Shown here in pieces: positions 1-5,643 of a stretch of 5,643 nucleotides of DNA. The translations under genes were made by a program, and so were the position numbers. This stretch comes from Nitrososphaerota archaeon (lineage in GTDB: Archaea > Thermoproteota > EX4484-205 > JAAOZO01): assembly GCA_011605715.1 (NCBI GenBank), contig JAAOZO010000069.1:1-5643 (forward strand). The letters run 5' to 3'. Position 1 is the stretch's first letter. The number at the start of each line of letters is the position of its first letter. The notes below the pieces were generated by a model. It saw only the letters and a list, made by a program, of their open reading frames with translations. It did not search any database and was not told the origin of the DNA.

Positions 1-558
1 AAAAATGAGATACCAACTCCAAAAACAAGTGTTTCGTTCGACTCTGATTCAGCTTTAGAGATAGCGAGTAAGCAAGGTTTTCCCCTAGTGCTGAAGCCAA
101 TTTTTGGAAGTTGGGGAAGAATGATAGCACCATTGAACGACTTAGAGTCTGCAAAAGCAATAGTTGAAACTAGACAGATGATGCACCCAATTTATCAAAT
201 CTACTACATTCAAGAAAGAATTAAGAATCTTCAGAGAGACTTAAGAGTAGTTGTTATTGAAGATAAAGCAATTGCAGCAGAGTATAGGTATGCTACGAAT
301 GGTGAATGGAGGACAAACCTTGCAAAGGGAGGAAAAGCGGTAAAGGCAGAAATAACCGAAGAAGTAGAAAAGATAGTAGAAAAGATAGTTAAGGCTTTTG
401 GAAAAGGCATTTATGGGGTAGATTTAATGGAGAGCGAAAGAGGGTTACTTGTTCATGAAGTAAACCCAAATGTTGAGTTTAAGGGAGTAAGTGAAGTTTC
501 TAAAATCGACGTCGCTAAAGAAATAGCAAATTATTTGCTAAAGGAGGCTAAAAGATAA
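1..558 (+). CDS. argX: LysX/ArgX-family ATP-grasp ligase, probably glutamate--LysW ligase ArgX (5' end cut off by window)
   Basis: The reading frame is open from base 1 and ends at TAA 556-558, giving 185 visible residues. The family is about 280 residues long, so roughly the first 95 are missing. The ATG at 88 is internal: conserved sequence (FPLVLKPIFGSWGRM) spans it. Visible ATP-grasp landmarks are the KPxxGSWGR loop, the RDLRVVVI strand, RTNLAKGGKA, GVDLMES (Asp141 of the visible part) and HEVNPNVEFK (Glu153 and Asn155, the likely metal ligands). Members of this family use ATP to join the amino group of glutamate (ArgX) or alpha-aminoadipate (LysX) to the C-terminal glutamate of the carrier LysW. 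From memory, LysX carries Asn-Thr/Ala just after the EFK motif and ArgX carries Gly-Phe. This protein has Gly-Val (visible residues 162-163), closer to ArgX. The downstream carAB genes also favour an arginine role. Family assignment is firm; the ArgX/LysX choice is inference, and RimK-type ligation to another target is less likely. Confidence 0.8.
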   Translation, partial: KNEIPTPKTSVSFDSDSALEIASKQGFPLVLKPIFGSWGRMIAPLNDLESAKAIVETRQMMHPIYQIYYIQERIKNLQRDLRVVVIEDKAIAAEYRYATNGEWRTNLAKGGKAVKAEITEEVEKIVEKIVKAFGKGIYGVDLMESERGLLVHEVNPNVEFKGVSEVSKIDVAKEIANYLLKEAKR

Positions 559-585
559 TTTTTATTTCAAAAGAAAGATTTAAAA
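556..585 (+). promoter_or_regulatory. Possible archaeal promoter for carA (TATA-like element, leaderless start)
   Basis: The 27-bp gap between the ligase stop and the carA ATG is almost all A and T. The T-rich stretch TTTTTATTT (559-567) lies about 20-27 bases before the ATG, which is where an archaeal TATA box sits if transcription begins at or next to the start codon. A-rich sequence just upstream (550-553) could serve as BRE. No Shine-Dalgarno motif lies within 15 bases of the ATG, which fits a leaderless first gene. The same T-run could instead help end the ligase transcript. Spacing and composition are seen; promoter activity is inferred. Confidence 0.4.
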
Positions 586-1734
586 ATGTTCGAGACAGCA
601 CCTGAAAAGGGCTTTACGACATCTGAAAAAAGCGCATACGTTGTACTAGAAGACGGAACAGTGCTTCAGGGCAAACCGTTTGGTTACCCAAGAAATTCTC
701 TTGGAGAAATAGTTTTTAGTACTGGGATGGTTGGCTACACGGAAGCCTTAACTGACCCATCTTACAAAGGACAAATACTTACTTTTACTTACCCTCTCGT
801 TGGAAACTACGGCGTTCCAAGTTACTCAAACAAGGACAACTTTGGGTTACCAAAACATTTTGAGTCAGATTCAATAAAGGTTGAGGGAGTTATAGTTTAC
901 GAGCATTGTCGAAATCCTTCTCATTGGGACTCAGAAAAAAGCTTAGACAGTTGGCTATACGAGGAAAAAATTCCGGGCGTATACGACGTTGATACGAGAG
1001 AGTTAACAAAGAAACTAAGAGTAAAAGGAGTAATGATGGGGGCTCTAATCTTTGATGAAGGCGTAGAAGGAGCGCTTAAAGCAATAAAAGAAGCACAACG
1101 TTATGAAGCAAAGAACTACGTTGATGAAATTTCGGTAAAGGAACCAAAAACTTACGGTAGAGGAAAGAAAAAAGTTGTTATGGTTGACCTAGGAGTTAAG
1201 TACAACATAATAAGAAACTTAGCTTCTAGGGGCTTTGAAGTAACAGTAGTACCATACAACTTTAGCTTTGATGACATAATGAACTTCTCTCCTGATGGAA
1301 TAGTTATAAGTAATGGCCCTGGAGATCCAAAGATATTAACTACCACTATAAAAAATACGAAAAAAATGTTAAAAGAGTATAAAAAACCAATCCTAGGAAT
1401 ATGTCTTGGGCATCAGATAGTAGCCTTAGCTCTTGGAGCAGATACATATAAGTTAAAATTTGGACACAGAGGACAAAATAAACCAGTAGTAGACTTAACA
1501 AACGGAAAATGCTACGTAACAAGCCAAAATCATGGATACGCTGTAAAAGATGAAAACTTGTCAAGCATTGGGTTAAAAGTTTGGTTTAGGAACATAGATG
1601 ACAATACCATCGAGGGTCTACTTCATGAAAATATGCCAATAATAACAACGCAGTTCCATCCAGAGGCTTCGCCAGGTCCATATGACACATCTTTTGTGTT
1701 TGATATTTTCTTGAAGCTTGTGGAGGGATCTTGA
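586..1734 (+). CDS. carA: Carbamoyl-phosphate synthase, glutamine-hydrolysing small subunit
   Basis: This cytoplasmic subunit hydrolyses glutamine and channels ammonia to CarB for carbamoyl phosphate, the shared precursor of arginine and pyrimidines. It is 382 residues, normal for CarA. The N-terminal CPSase small-chain domain spans about residues 16-150 (VLEDGTVLQGKPFG, STGMVGYTEALTDPSY, GVYDVDTRELTKKLR). The class I glutamine amidotransferase domain covers about 195-380. Its triad is complete: Cys273 in GICLGHQ, His358 and Glu360 in QFHPEASPG; the oxyanion-region motif SNGPGDP and TSQNHG are also present. ATG 586 is the only usable start before the conserved core; it leaves about 15 extra residues ahead of the usual N-terminus. 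It begins 27 bp after the ligase gene and ends one base before carB. Many motifs (PSHW, FESDSIKVEG, FGHRGQNKP) resemble the eukaryotic CAD amidotransferase domain more than E. coli CarA. Product assignment is secure; the exact start is less certain. Confidence 0.97.
   Translation: MFETAPEKGFTTSEKSAYVVLEDGTVLQGKPFGYPRNSLGEIVFSTGMVGYTEALTDPSYKGQILTFTYPLVGNYGVPSYSNKDNFGLPKHFESDSIKVEGVIVYEHCRNPSHWDSEKSLDSWLYEEKIPGVYDVDTRELTKKLRVKGVMMGALIFDEGVEGALKAIKEAQRYEAKNYVDEISVKEPKTYGRGKKKVVMVDLGVKYNIIRNLASRGFEVTVVPYNFSFDDIMNFSPDGIVISNGPGDPKILTTTIKNTKKMLKEYKKPILGICLGHQIVALALGADTYKLKFGHRGQNKPVVDLTNGKCYVTSQNHGYAVKDENLSSIGLKVWFRNIDDNTIEGLLHENMPIITTQFHPEASPGPYDTSFVFDIFLKLVEGS
1722..1727 (+). promoter_or_regulatory. 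Ribosome binding site that sets the carB start
   Basis: GGAGGG lies inside the last codons of carA, with the GGAGG core nine bases before ATG 1736. This is ideal Shine-Dalgarno spacing. It favours ATG 1736 over the in-frame TTG at 1718, which lies upstream of the motif and would add six residues (MWRDLE). It also supports translation of carB from a joint carAB message. Confidence 0.8.
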
Positions 1735-1735
1735 G

Positions 1736-4700
1736 ATGCCAAAATTTGAATGGGTAAAGAAAGTGCTCGTAATAGGTTCTGGACCAATTCAGATATCGAT
1801 GGCAGGAGAGTTTGACTATTCTGGAACTCAAGCACTAAAGGCATTAAGAGAAGAAGGAATAAAGACAGTTCTAGTTAACTCAAACATTGCAACAATACAA
1901 ACAGACCCAAAGATGGCAGACAGCGTATACTTACTTCCTGCAACTCCAGAATTCTTGGAAGAGGTTATAAGAAAAGAAAGCCCAGATGGAATAATGTTAG
2001 GGTTTGGAGGACAAACTGCACTAAACGCAGGCTACGAACTTTACAAGAGAGGAATTTTGCAAAAGTATGGAGTGAAAGTACTTGGTACTTCTGTTGAGAG
2101 TATAAACATAACTTCTGACAGAGAACTTTTTATGAAAACCATGAAAGAAAATGGCTTACCAGTTTTACCTAGCAAGGCAGCGAGAAGCGTTGAAGAAGCT
2201 CTTAGAATAGCCGAAGAAATAGGATATCCAGTAATAGTTAGGGTTGCATACAACTTAGGTGGAAGAGGAGGGGGTGTTGCCTACAATCAATTAGAACTTG
2301 AAGAAATAGTAAGTAGAGGAATTGCAAACAGCTACATAGGGCAAGTTTTAGTAGAAGAGTACATTGGAGACTGGAAACAGATAGAGTATGAAGTTGTTAG
2401 AGACTACAATGACAACTGTGTTACTGTTTGCAACATGGAAAACATGCTTGGTATGAGAGTACACACTGGAGACAACATAGTTGTTTCACCCTCTCAAACT
2501 TTAAACAACAGAGAGTATCATATGCTGAGAGAAGCTTCCATAAGGGCCACTAGAGCTAGTAAGGTAGTTGGAGAATGCAACGTTCAACTAGCTTTGGATA
2601 AGAATTCAGAAAGATACTACATAATAGAAATAAACCCAAGACTTTCAAGGTCTTCTGCCCTTGCATCAAAGGCTACAGGCTATCCTCTAGCTTATATAGC
2701 AGCTAAGCTTGCCATAGGCTACACTCTTCCAGAAATACTAAACAAGGTAACTAGTGTAACTTCTTCGTTCTTTGAACCTGCTCTAGATTACGTTGTTGTA
2801 AAAATACCAAGATGGGACCTCACAAAGTTTGGCTTTGTAGACAGAAGGCTAAGGACTCAGATGAAGTCAGTTGGAGAAGTTATGGCTATAGGAAGAAACT
2901 TTGAAGAAGCTCTTCAGAAGGCAATTAGAATGCTTGACATTGGATTAGATGGACTTTCAGCAGAGTTAGAAGGAGAAAGTGTTGAAGAAATTGAAAATGC
3001 GCTGGCAAATCCAACTGATGAAATACTTCTAACGATTGCAAAAGCAATAAAAATTGGAATGAGTGTTGAAAAGATAAGCAAACTAACTTGGATAGATGAA
3101 TGGTTCATCTGGAAGATAAAAAACATCGTAGAAATGGAGCTTAAGCTTAAAGAGACAAAAGAACTTAACGAAAAAGAAAAAGAAAAAATTAGAGAAGCAA
3201 AGAAGCTTGGTTTTTCTGACAGCCAAATTTCAAGATTAACTAAGATTAGTGAAGAAGAAGTTAGAGCCTATAGAAAGAAACACAACATAGTTCCAGTAGT
3301 GAAGCAAATAGACACGCTAGCTGCAGAGTGGCCAGCTAAAACAAACTACCTTTACTTAACTTATGGTGGAGAAAAAGATGACATAAGCTTTACAAGTGAA
3401 AATAAGAAGAAAGTTGTTGTTCTTGGAGCAGGAACTTACAGAATAGGAAGTTCAGTTGAGTTTGACTGGAGCACTATGAACTTAGTTTGGTCGTTAAAGA
3501 ATTTTGGCATGGACGAAGTAATAGTAGTAAACTGCAATCCAGAGACCGTATCAACAGACTACGACATGAGCGATAAGCTTTATTTTGAAGAGCTAACTTT
3601 AGAGAGAATTTACGACATATATGAAAAGGAAAACCCATTGGGAGTAGTTACTTGTGTTGGTGGGCAAACAGCAAACAACCTAGCACCTAAGCTGTCTAAA
3701 GTTGGAATAAGAATCCTTGGTACAGAAGGTGAAAACGTTGACAAGGCAGAAGATAGAGCAAAGTTTAGTTCGTTGTTAGATGAGCTTGGTATCCCTCAGC
3801 CAAAATGGGCGAAGTTTAGCTCAATAGAAGAAGCTAAGAGGTTCGCAGAAAGTATAGGATATCCAGTAATAGTTAGACCTTCATATGTGCTTGGAGGAGC
3901 AGTAATGAAGGTTGCGTGGAACCACAAACAACTAGAGGAATTCTTGCTTCGAGCTGCTAAGGTTTCAAAGGAGCATCCAGTAACAGTTAGTAAGTTCATT
4001 ACTGAAGCTATGGAAGTTGAAGTTGACGGAGTTTCTGATGGCACAAACGTAGTAATAGGCGCAGTAATTGAACATCTTGAGTTCGCTGGAATTCACTCTG
4101 GCGATGCTACGATGATAATTCCACCTCAAAGGCTTACAAGCTATCATGTTGAGACTATAAAAAGTTACAGCAAAAAGATAGCGAAAGCTCTTAAAATTGT
4201 TGGTCCTTTCAACATTCAGTACTTAGTTAAGGAAAATCAAGTTAGCGTAATTGAGTGCAACTTGAGAGCAAGTAGATCTATGCCATTTGTTTCGAAAGTA
4301 AAAGGAATAAACCTAATGGAATACGCTGCAAGAGCCTTGCTAGGATTGGGAATCGAAGAAATAGATGAAATTGAAGTTCCATACGTTGGAGTAAAGGTTC
4401 CACAGTTTTCTTTTATGCAGGTTGATGGCGCAGATCCAACTCTAGGAGTTGAAATGAAGTCTACTGGAGAAGCAGCATGCTTAGGGGATACTTTTCATGA
4501 CGCATTAATAAAGGCTACGATTGCTGTTGGACTAAAAATACCAACGCCAAGTTCAAGCAATAAAAAGATCTTTGTTAGTGCAGGAACAGAAAAAGAAAAA
4601 AGAGAAATTGAACCAATCGTTAGAAAATTACTGAACTTGGGCTATGAAGTTTACTGTACGCTAGGAACAGGAAGTTACCTTATGGAAAGAGGATTAAACG

Positions 4701-5023
4701 TTAAGATACTTCACAAGATTAGTGAAAAAGTTGAGCCTAATGTTTTAACTTATATCGTGAACAGAAACCTAGATTTGATAGTTAACATACCAGAACCCAA
4801 AGACCTTAGTGAGTATGAACTTATAATGAAAGACGAGTATGCCATAAGGAGGAAGGCAGTTGAGATGGGAATCCCAGTGATTACAGTACCTAAAATTCTT
4901 GAAGAGCTTATAAGCGGAATTCTTAGTGTGGAAAAATTGTCCGTAAGATCGCTACAGGAGTATCATAGTATAAAAGAAGAGTACTATGAAAAACTTGTTC
5001 AGAAGAACAAAAAGAGGGAGTAA
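1736..5023 (+). CDS. carB: Carbamoyl-phosphate synthase large subunit
   Basis: This subunit uses two ATP to make carbamoyl phosphate from bicarbonate and the ammonia delivered by CarA. It has 1095 residues, close to E. coli CarB, and no frameshift. The first half (about 1-400) starts with VIGSGPIQIS (12-21) and EFDYSG (25-30). It has Arg129, the ATP-grasp loop YPVIVRVAYNLGG (from 164, including Arg169), and ligands Gln284, Glu298 and Asn300 in EINPRLSRSS. The oligomerisation region (about 400-550) contains a Lys/Glu-rich stretch. The second half starts at VVVLGAGTYRIGSSVEFDW (560-578), with Arg674, YPVIVRPSYVLGGAVM (709-724, Arg714) and ECNLRASRS (840-848). An MGS-like domain follows from about 943 (SAGTEKEKR, LGTGSYLMERGL), the site of allosteric control in relatives. 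Both active sites look intact. The start at ATG 1736 rests on the upstream Shine-Dalgarno and the one-base gap to carA. Many residues match eukaryotic CAD/CPS1 rather than E. coli. Confidence 0.97.
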   Translation: MPKFEWVKKVLVIGSGPIQISMAGEFDYSGTQALKALREEGIKTVLVNSNIATIQTDPKMADSVYLLPATPEFLEEVIRKESPDGIMLGFGGQTALNAGYELYKRGILQKYGVKVLGTSVESINITSDRELFMKTMKENGLPVLPSKAARSVEEALRIAEEIGYPVIVRVAYNLGGRGGGVAYNQLELEEIVSRGIANSYIGQVLVEEYIGDWKQIEYEVVRDYNDNCVTVCNMENMLGMRVHTGDNIVVSPSQTLNNREYHMLREASIRATRASKVVGECNVQLALDKNSERYYIIEINPRLSRSSALASKATGYPLAYIAAKLAIGYTLPEILNKVTSVTSSFFEPALDYVVVKIPRWDLTKFGFVDRRLRTQMKSVGEVMAIGRNFEEALQKAIRMLDIGLDGLSAELEGESVEEIENALANPTDEILLTIAKAIKIGMSVEKISKLTWIDEWFIWKIKNIVEMELKLKETKELNEKEKEKIREAKKLGFSDSQISRLTKISEEEVRAYRKKHNIVPVVKQIDTLAAEWPAKTNYLYLTYGGEKDDISFTSENKKKVVVLGAGTYRIGSSVEFDWSTMNLVWSLKNFGMDEVIVVNCNPETVSTDYDMSDKLYFEELTLERIYDIYEKENPLGVVTCVGGQTANNLAPKLSKVGIRILGTEGENVDKAEDRAKFSSLLDELGIPQPKWAKFSSIEEAKRFAESIGYPVIVRPSYVLGGAVMKVAWNHKQLEEFLLRAAKVSKEHPVTVSKFITEAMEVEVDGVSDGTNVVIGAVIEHLEFAGIHSGDATMIIPPQRLTSYHVETIKSYSKKIAKALKIVGPFNIQYLVKENQVSVIECNLRASRSMPFVSKVKGINLMEYAARALLGLGIEEIDEIEVPYVGVKVPQFSFMQVDGADPTLGVEMKSTGEAACLGDTFHDALIKATIAVGLKIPTPSSSNKKIFVSAGTEKEKREIEPIVRKLLNLGYEVYCTLGTGSYLMERGLNVKILHKISEKVEPNVLTYIVNRNLDLIVNIPEPKDLSEYELIMKDEYAIRRKAVEMGIPVITVPKILEELISGILSVEKLSVRSLQEYHSIKEEYYEKLVQKNKKRE
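2219..2241 (+). repeat. First copy of a 23-bp direct repeat in carB
   Basis: This stretch is identical base for base to 3854-3876, 1635 bases further on. It encodes IGYPVIVR (with Arg169) in the first ATP-grasp half. The flanking bases differ between the copies. Confidence 0.95.
3854..3876 (+). repeat. Second copy of a 23-bp direct repeat in carB
   Basis: This copy is identical to 2219-2241 and encodes the matching IGYPVIVR (with Arg714) in the second ATP-grasp half. The protein similarity comes from the ancient internal duplication of CarB; the identity at silent positions is the unexpected part. Confidence 0.95.
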
Positions 5024-5070
5024 AAAATAATTTATATTTTGAAAATAAAACAAAAGTACTTGAGTTTTTT
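5024..5070 (+). terminator. Probable carB transcription end: AT-rich stretch with a T6 tract
   Basis: After the carB stop comes nearly pure AT sequence, including TATTTT (5035-5040) and a run of six T (5065-5070) about 42 bases past the stop. Archaeal RNA polymerase often terminates at T-tracts on the coding strand without a strong hairpin. A 6-bp all-AT inverted repeat (AAAATA 5024-5029, TATTTT 5035-5040) is present but probably too weak to matter. The call rests on composition and on position between converging genes. Confidence 0.5.
5041..5056 (-). terminator. Probable terminator of the minus-strand transporter gene (T-rich tract)
   Basis: Read on the minus strand this is CTTTTGTTTTATTTTC, three runs of four T starting about 22 bases past the stop of the solute-binding protein gene. 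It would end that transcript before it runs into carB. No GC-rich hairpin precedes it, which is usual for archaeal T-tract termination. Confidence 0.45.
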
Positions 5071-5078
5071 AAAGCAAT

Positions 5079-5643
5079 TTAATGAGTTAGCGTGGCATTC
5101 CAGAAGTACATTGTTTCGTGATCAGGACCGAAGAACACATTGTCTACGTTCTTTCTAGCAGCAAATAAGGAGTATGGTTGATATAGGAAAATCCATGGAG
5201 CATCCTGCCAGATTATACTTGCAGCTCTTGCGTACAATTCTTCTCTCTTGGCAGAATCTACTGTTTTTATAGCTTCGCTAAGAAGTTTATCTACTTCTGG
5301 GTTTGAGTAGTGGGCCATTGCTAGACCATTTGGAGGAGCTTCGCTAGATTCAAATAAGTAGTACATGTAGAAGTGAGCATCGGGTATTTCACCACCCCAG
5401 CCGATTAGTACAGCGTCGTGAGTAGTTTTATTAAATGGTAAGAGTACGTTTTGAACAAAACTTGGCCAATCCATAGTTACGAGCTTAACGTTTACCCCAA
5501 CCTGAGCAAGATAAGCTTGAATAGCTTCTGCAACCTGTACGTCTTGTAAGTATCTTCCTGTAGGATGCAAAAGAACCATGGAAAAACCGTCTGGATAACC
5601 AGCTTCTGCTAATAGCTCTTTTGCTTTTGTTACGTTATAATCA
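5079..5643 (-). CDS. ABC transporter solute-binding protein, family 5 (DppA/OppA type), C-terminal part
   Basis: The stop is TAA (TTA at 5079-5081) and the frame stays open to the window edge, giving 187 residues. The usual family length is about 500-600, so the N-terminal signal sequence and first lobe lie outside. The ATG at 5579 is internal: the frame continues upstream through DYNVTKAKELLAEAGYPDGF, the classic family-5 hinge sequence. Further family features are VAEAIQAYLAQVGVNVKLV, WGGEIPDAHFYMYYLF, HYSNPEVDKLLSEA and the closing IWQDAPWIFLYQPY. Such proteins catch peptides or, in many thermophilic archaea, sugars outside the cell and pass them to a two-permease, two-ATPase ABC importer; the substrate cannot be told here. 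The protein ends at YFWNATLTH with no C-terminal membrane helix or Ser/Thr-rich stalk, so any anchoring would be N-terminal. It converges on carB with a 55-bp gap and has no visible functional link to it; transporter partners would lie beyond 5643. Confidence 0.9.
   Translation of the reverse strand, partial: DYNVTKAKELLAEAGYPDGFSMVLLHPTGRYLQDVQVAEAIQAYLAQVGVNVKLVTMDWPSFVQNVLLPFNKTTHDAVLIGWGGEIPDAHFYMYYLFESSEAPPNGLAMAHYSNPEVDKLLSEAIKTVDSAKREELYARAASIIWQDAPWIFLYQPYSLFAARKNVDNVFFGPDHETMYFWNATLTH

Noticed and set aside
364..387. Perfect 12-bp tandem repeat (GTAGAAAAGATA twice) encoding VEKIVEKI in the ligase
   Set aside because: Compared from memory with Thermus LysX there is no length increase at this point, so it looks like helix composition plus codon bias rather than a recent duplication.
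540..547. Strong Shine-Dalgarno-like AAAGGAGG near the end of the ligase gene
   Set aside because: It is 38 bases from the carA ATG, too far to serve it, and no ATG, GTG or TTG follows at proper spacing. It encodes Lys-Glu-Ala in the ligase.
88..558. A separate 156-residue gene starting at ATG 88
   Set aside because: The frame is open upstream to base 1, and conserved ATP-grasp sequence (FPLVLKP) precedes the Met. It is an internal methionine of a gene cut by the window edge.
579..585. TATA-like TTTAAAAA run touching the carA ATG
   Set aside because: A TATA box here would place transcription start about 20-25 bases inside carA, with no alternative in-frame start codon.
1718..1735. Earlier carB start at TTG 1718
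   Set aside because: It lies upstream of the GGAGG site that is well placed for ATG 1736, overlaps the end of carA, and adds residues (MWRDLE) not typical of CarB.
1152..1844. Minus-strand open frames at 1152-1346, 1346-1564, 1586-1831 and 1623-1844
   Set aside because: They lie opposite carA and the start of carB, are short, show no family motifs, and mirror the codons of the real genes.
3094..3110. Perfect 7-bp inverted repeat with a 3-base loop (AGATGAA/TTCATCT)
   Set aside because: It is inside carB coding sequence, and a hairpin of this size is expected by chance in a window this long.
2041..4147. Minus-strand open frames at 2041-2253, 2914-3126, 3796-4044 and 3965-4147
   Set aside because: They are shadows of carB. 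Two share the peptide LTITGYPI only because they are complements of the repeated ATP-grasp motif.
5079..5579. Transporter gene starting at ATG 5579 (minus strand)
   Set aside because: The frame continues upstream with family-typical sequence (KAKELLAEAGYPDGF), so this Met is internal.
1..5643. tRNA, rRNA, CRISPR array, insertion sequence or phage element
   Set aside because: No such structure was seen. The window is almost fully covered by intact housekeeping genes, and no gene-free gap exceeds 55 bases.

Overview
The window looks like chromosomal DNA from a thermophilic archaeon, most likely a crenarchaeote (Thermoproteota). Four things point this way. The DNA is AT-rich. Isoleucine and arginine codons are mainly ATA and AGA/AGG. 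The first, cut-off gene belongs to the LysW-dependent lysine/arginine ligases, which are typical of Sulfolobales relatives and of Thermus/Deinococcus. The translation signals also fit: carA has no Shine-Dalgarno site but has AT-rich, promoter-like DNA just upstream, while carB inside the operon has a good GGAGG site. The species cannot be named from this sequence.

Layout. (1) Positions 1-558, plus strand: C-terminal two thirds of an ATP-grasp LysX/ArgX-type ligase. Its specificity position and its neighbours favour ArgX (glutamate--LysW ligase) over LysX. (2) 586-1734, plus: carA, the glutamine amidotransferase subunit of carbamoyl-phosphate synthase, with an intact Cys-His-Glu triad. (3) 1736-5023, plus: carB, the complete large subunit with two ATP-grasp halves and a C-terminal MGS-like regulatory domain. 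Only one base separates the carA stop from the carB start. (4) 5024-5078: a short AT-rich gap between converging genes, with T-tracts suited to termination on both strands. (5) 5079-5643, minus: C-terminal 187 residues of an ABC transporter solute-binding protein (family 5, peptide/oligosaccharide type); its start lies beyond the window.

How the genes fit together. CarA releases ammonia from glutamine. CarB combines it with bicarbonate and two ATP to make carbamoyl phosphate, which feeds arginine (through ornithine) and pyrimidines. The upstream ligase would start ornithine synthesis by attaching glutamate to the carrier protein LysW. The plus-strand block is therefore best read as part of an arginine-biosynthesis locus that supplies both halves of citrulline. 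The transporter gene is on the other strand and appears unrelated.

No new system was found; the genes are housekeeping and intact. The points most worth a second look are the non-canonical Gly-Val at the LysX/ArgX specificity site, the strong resemblance of both CPSase subunits to eukaryotic CAD/CPS1 rather than to E. coli CarAB, and a 23-bp identical repeat at the duplicated active-site motif of carB.
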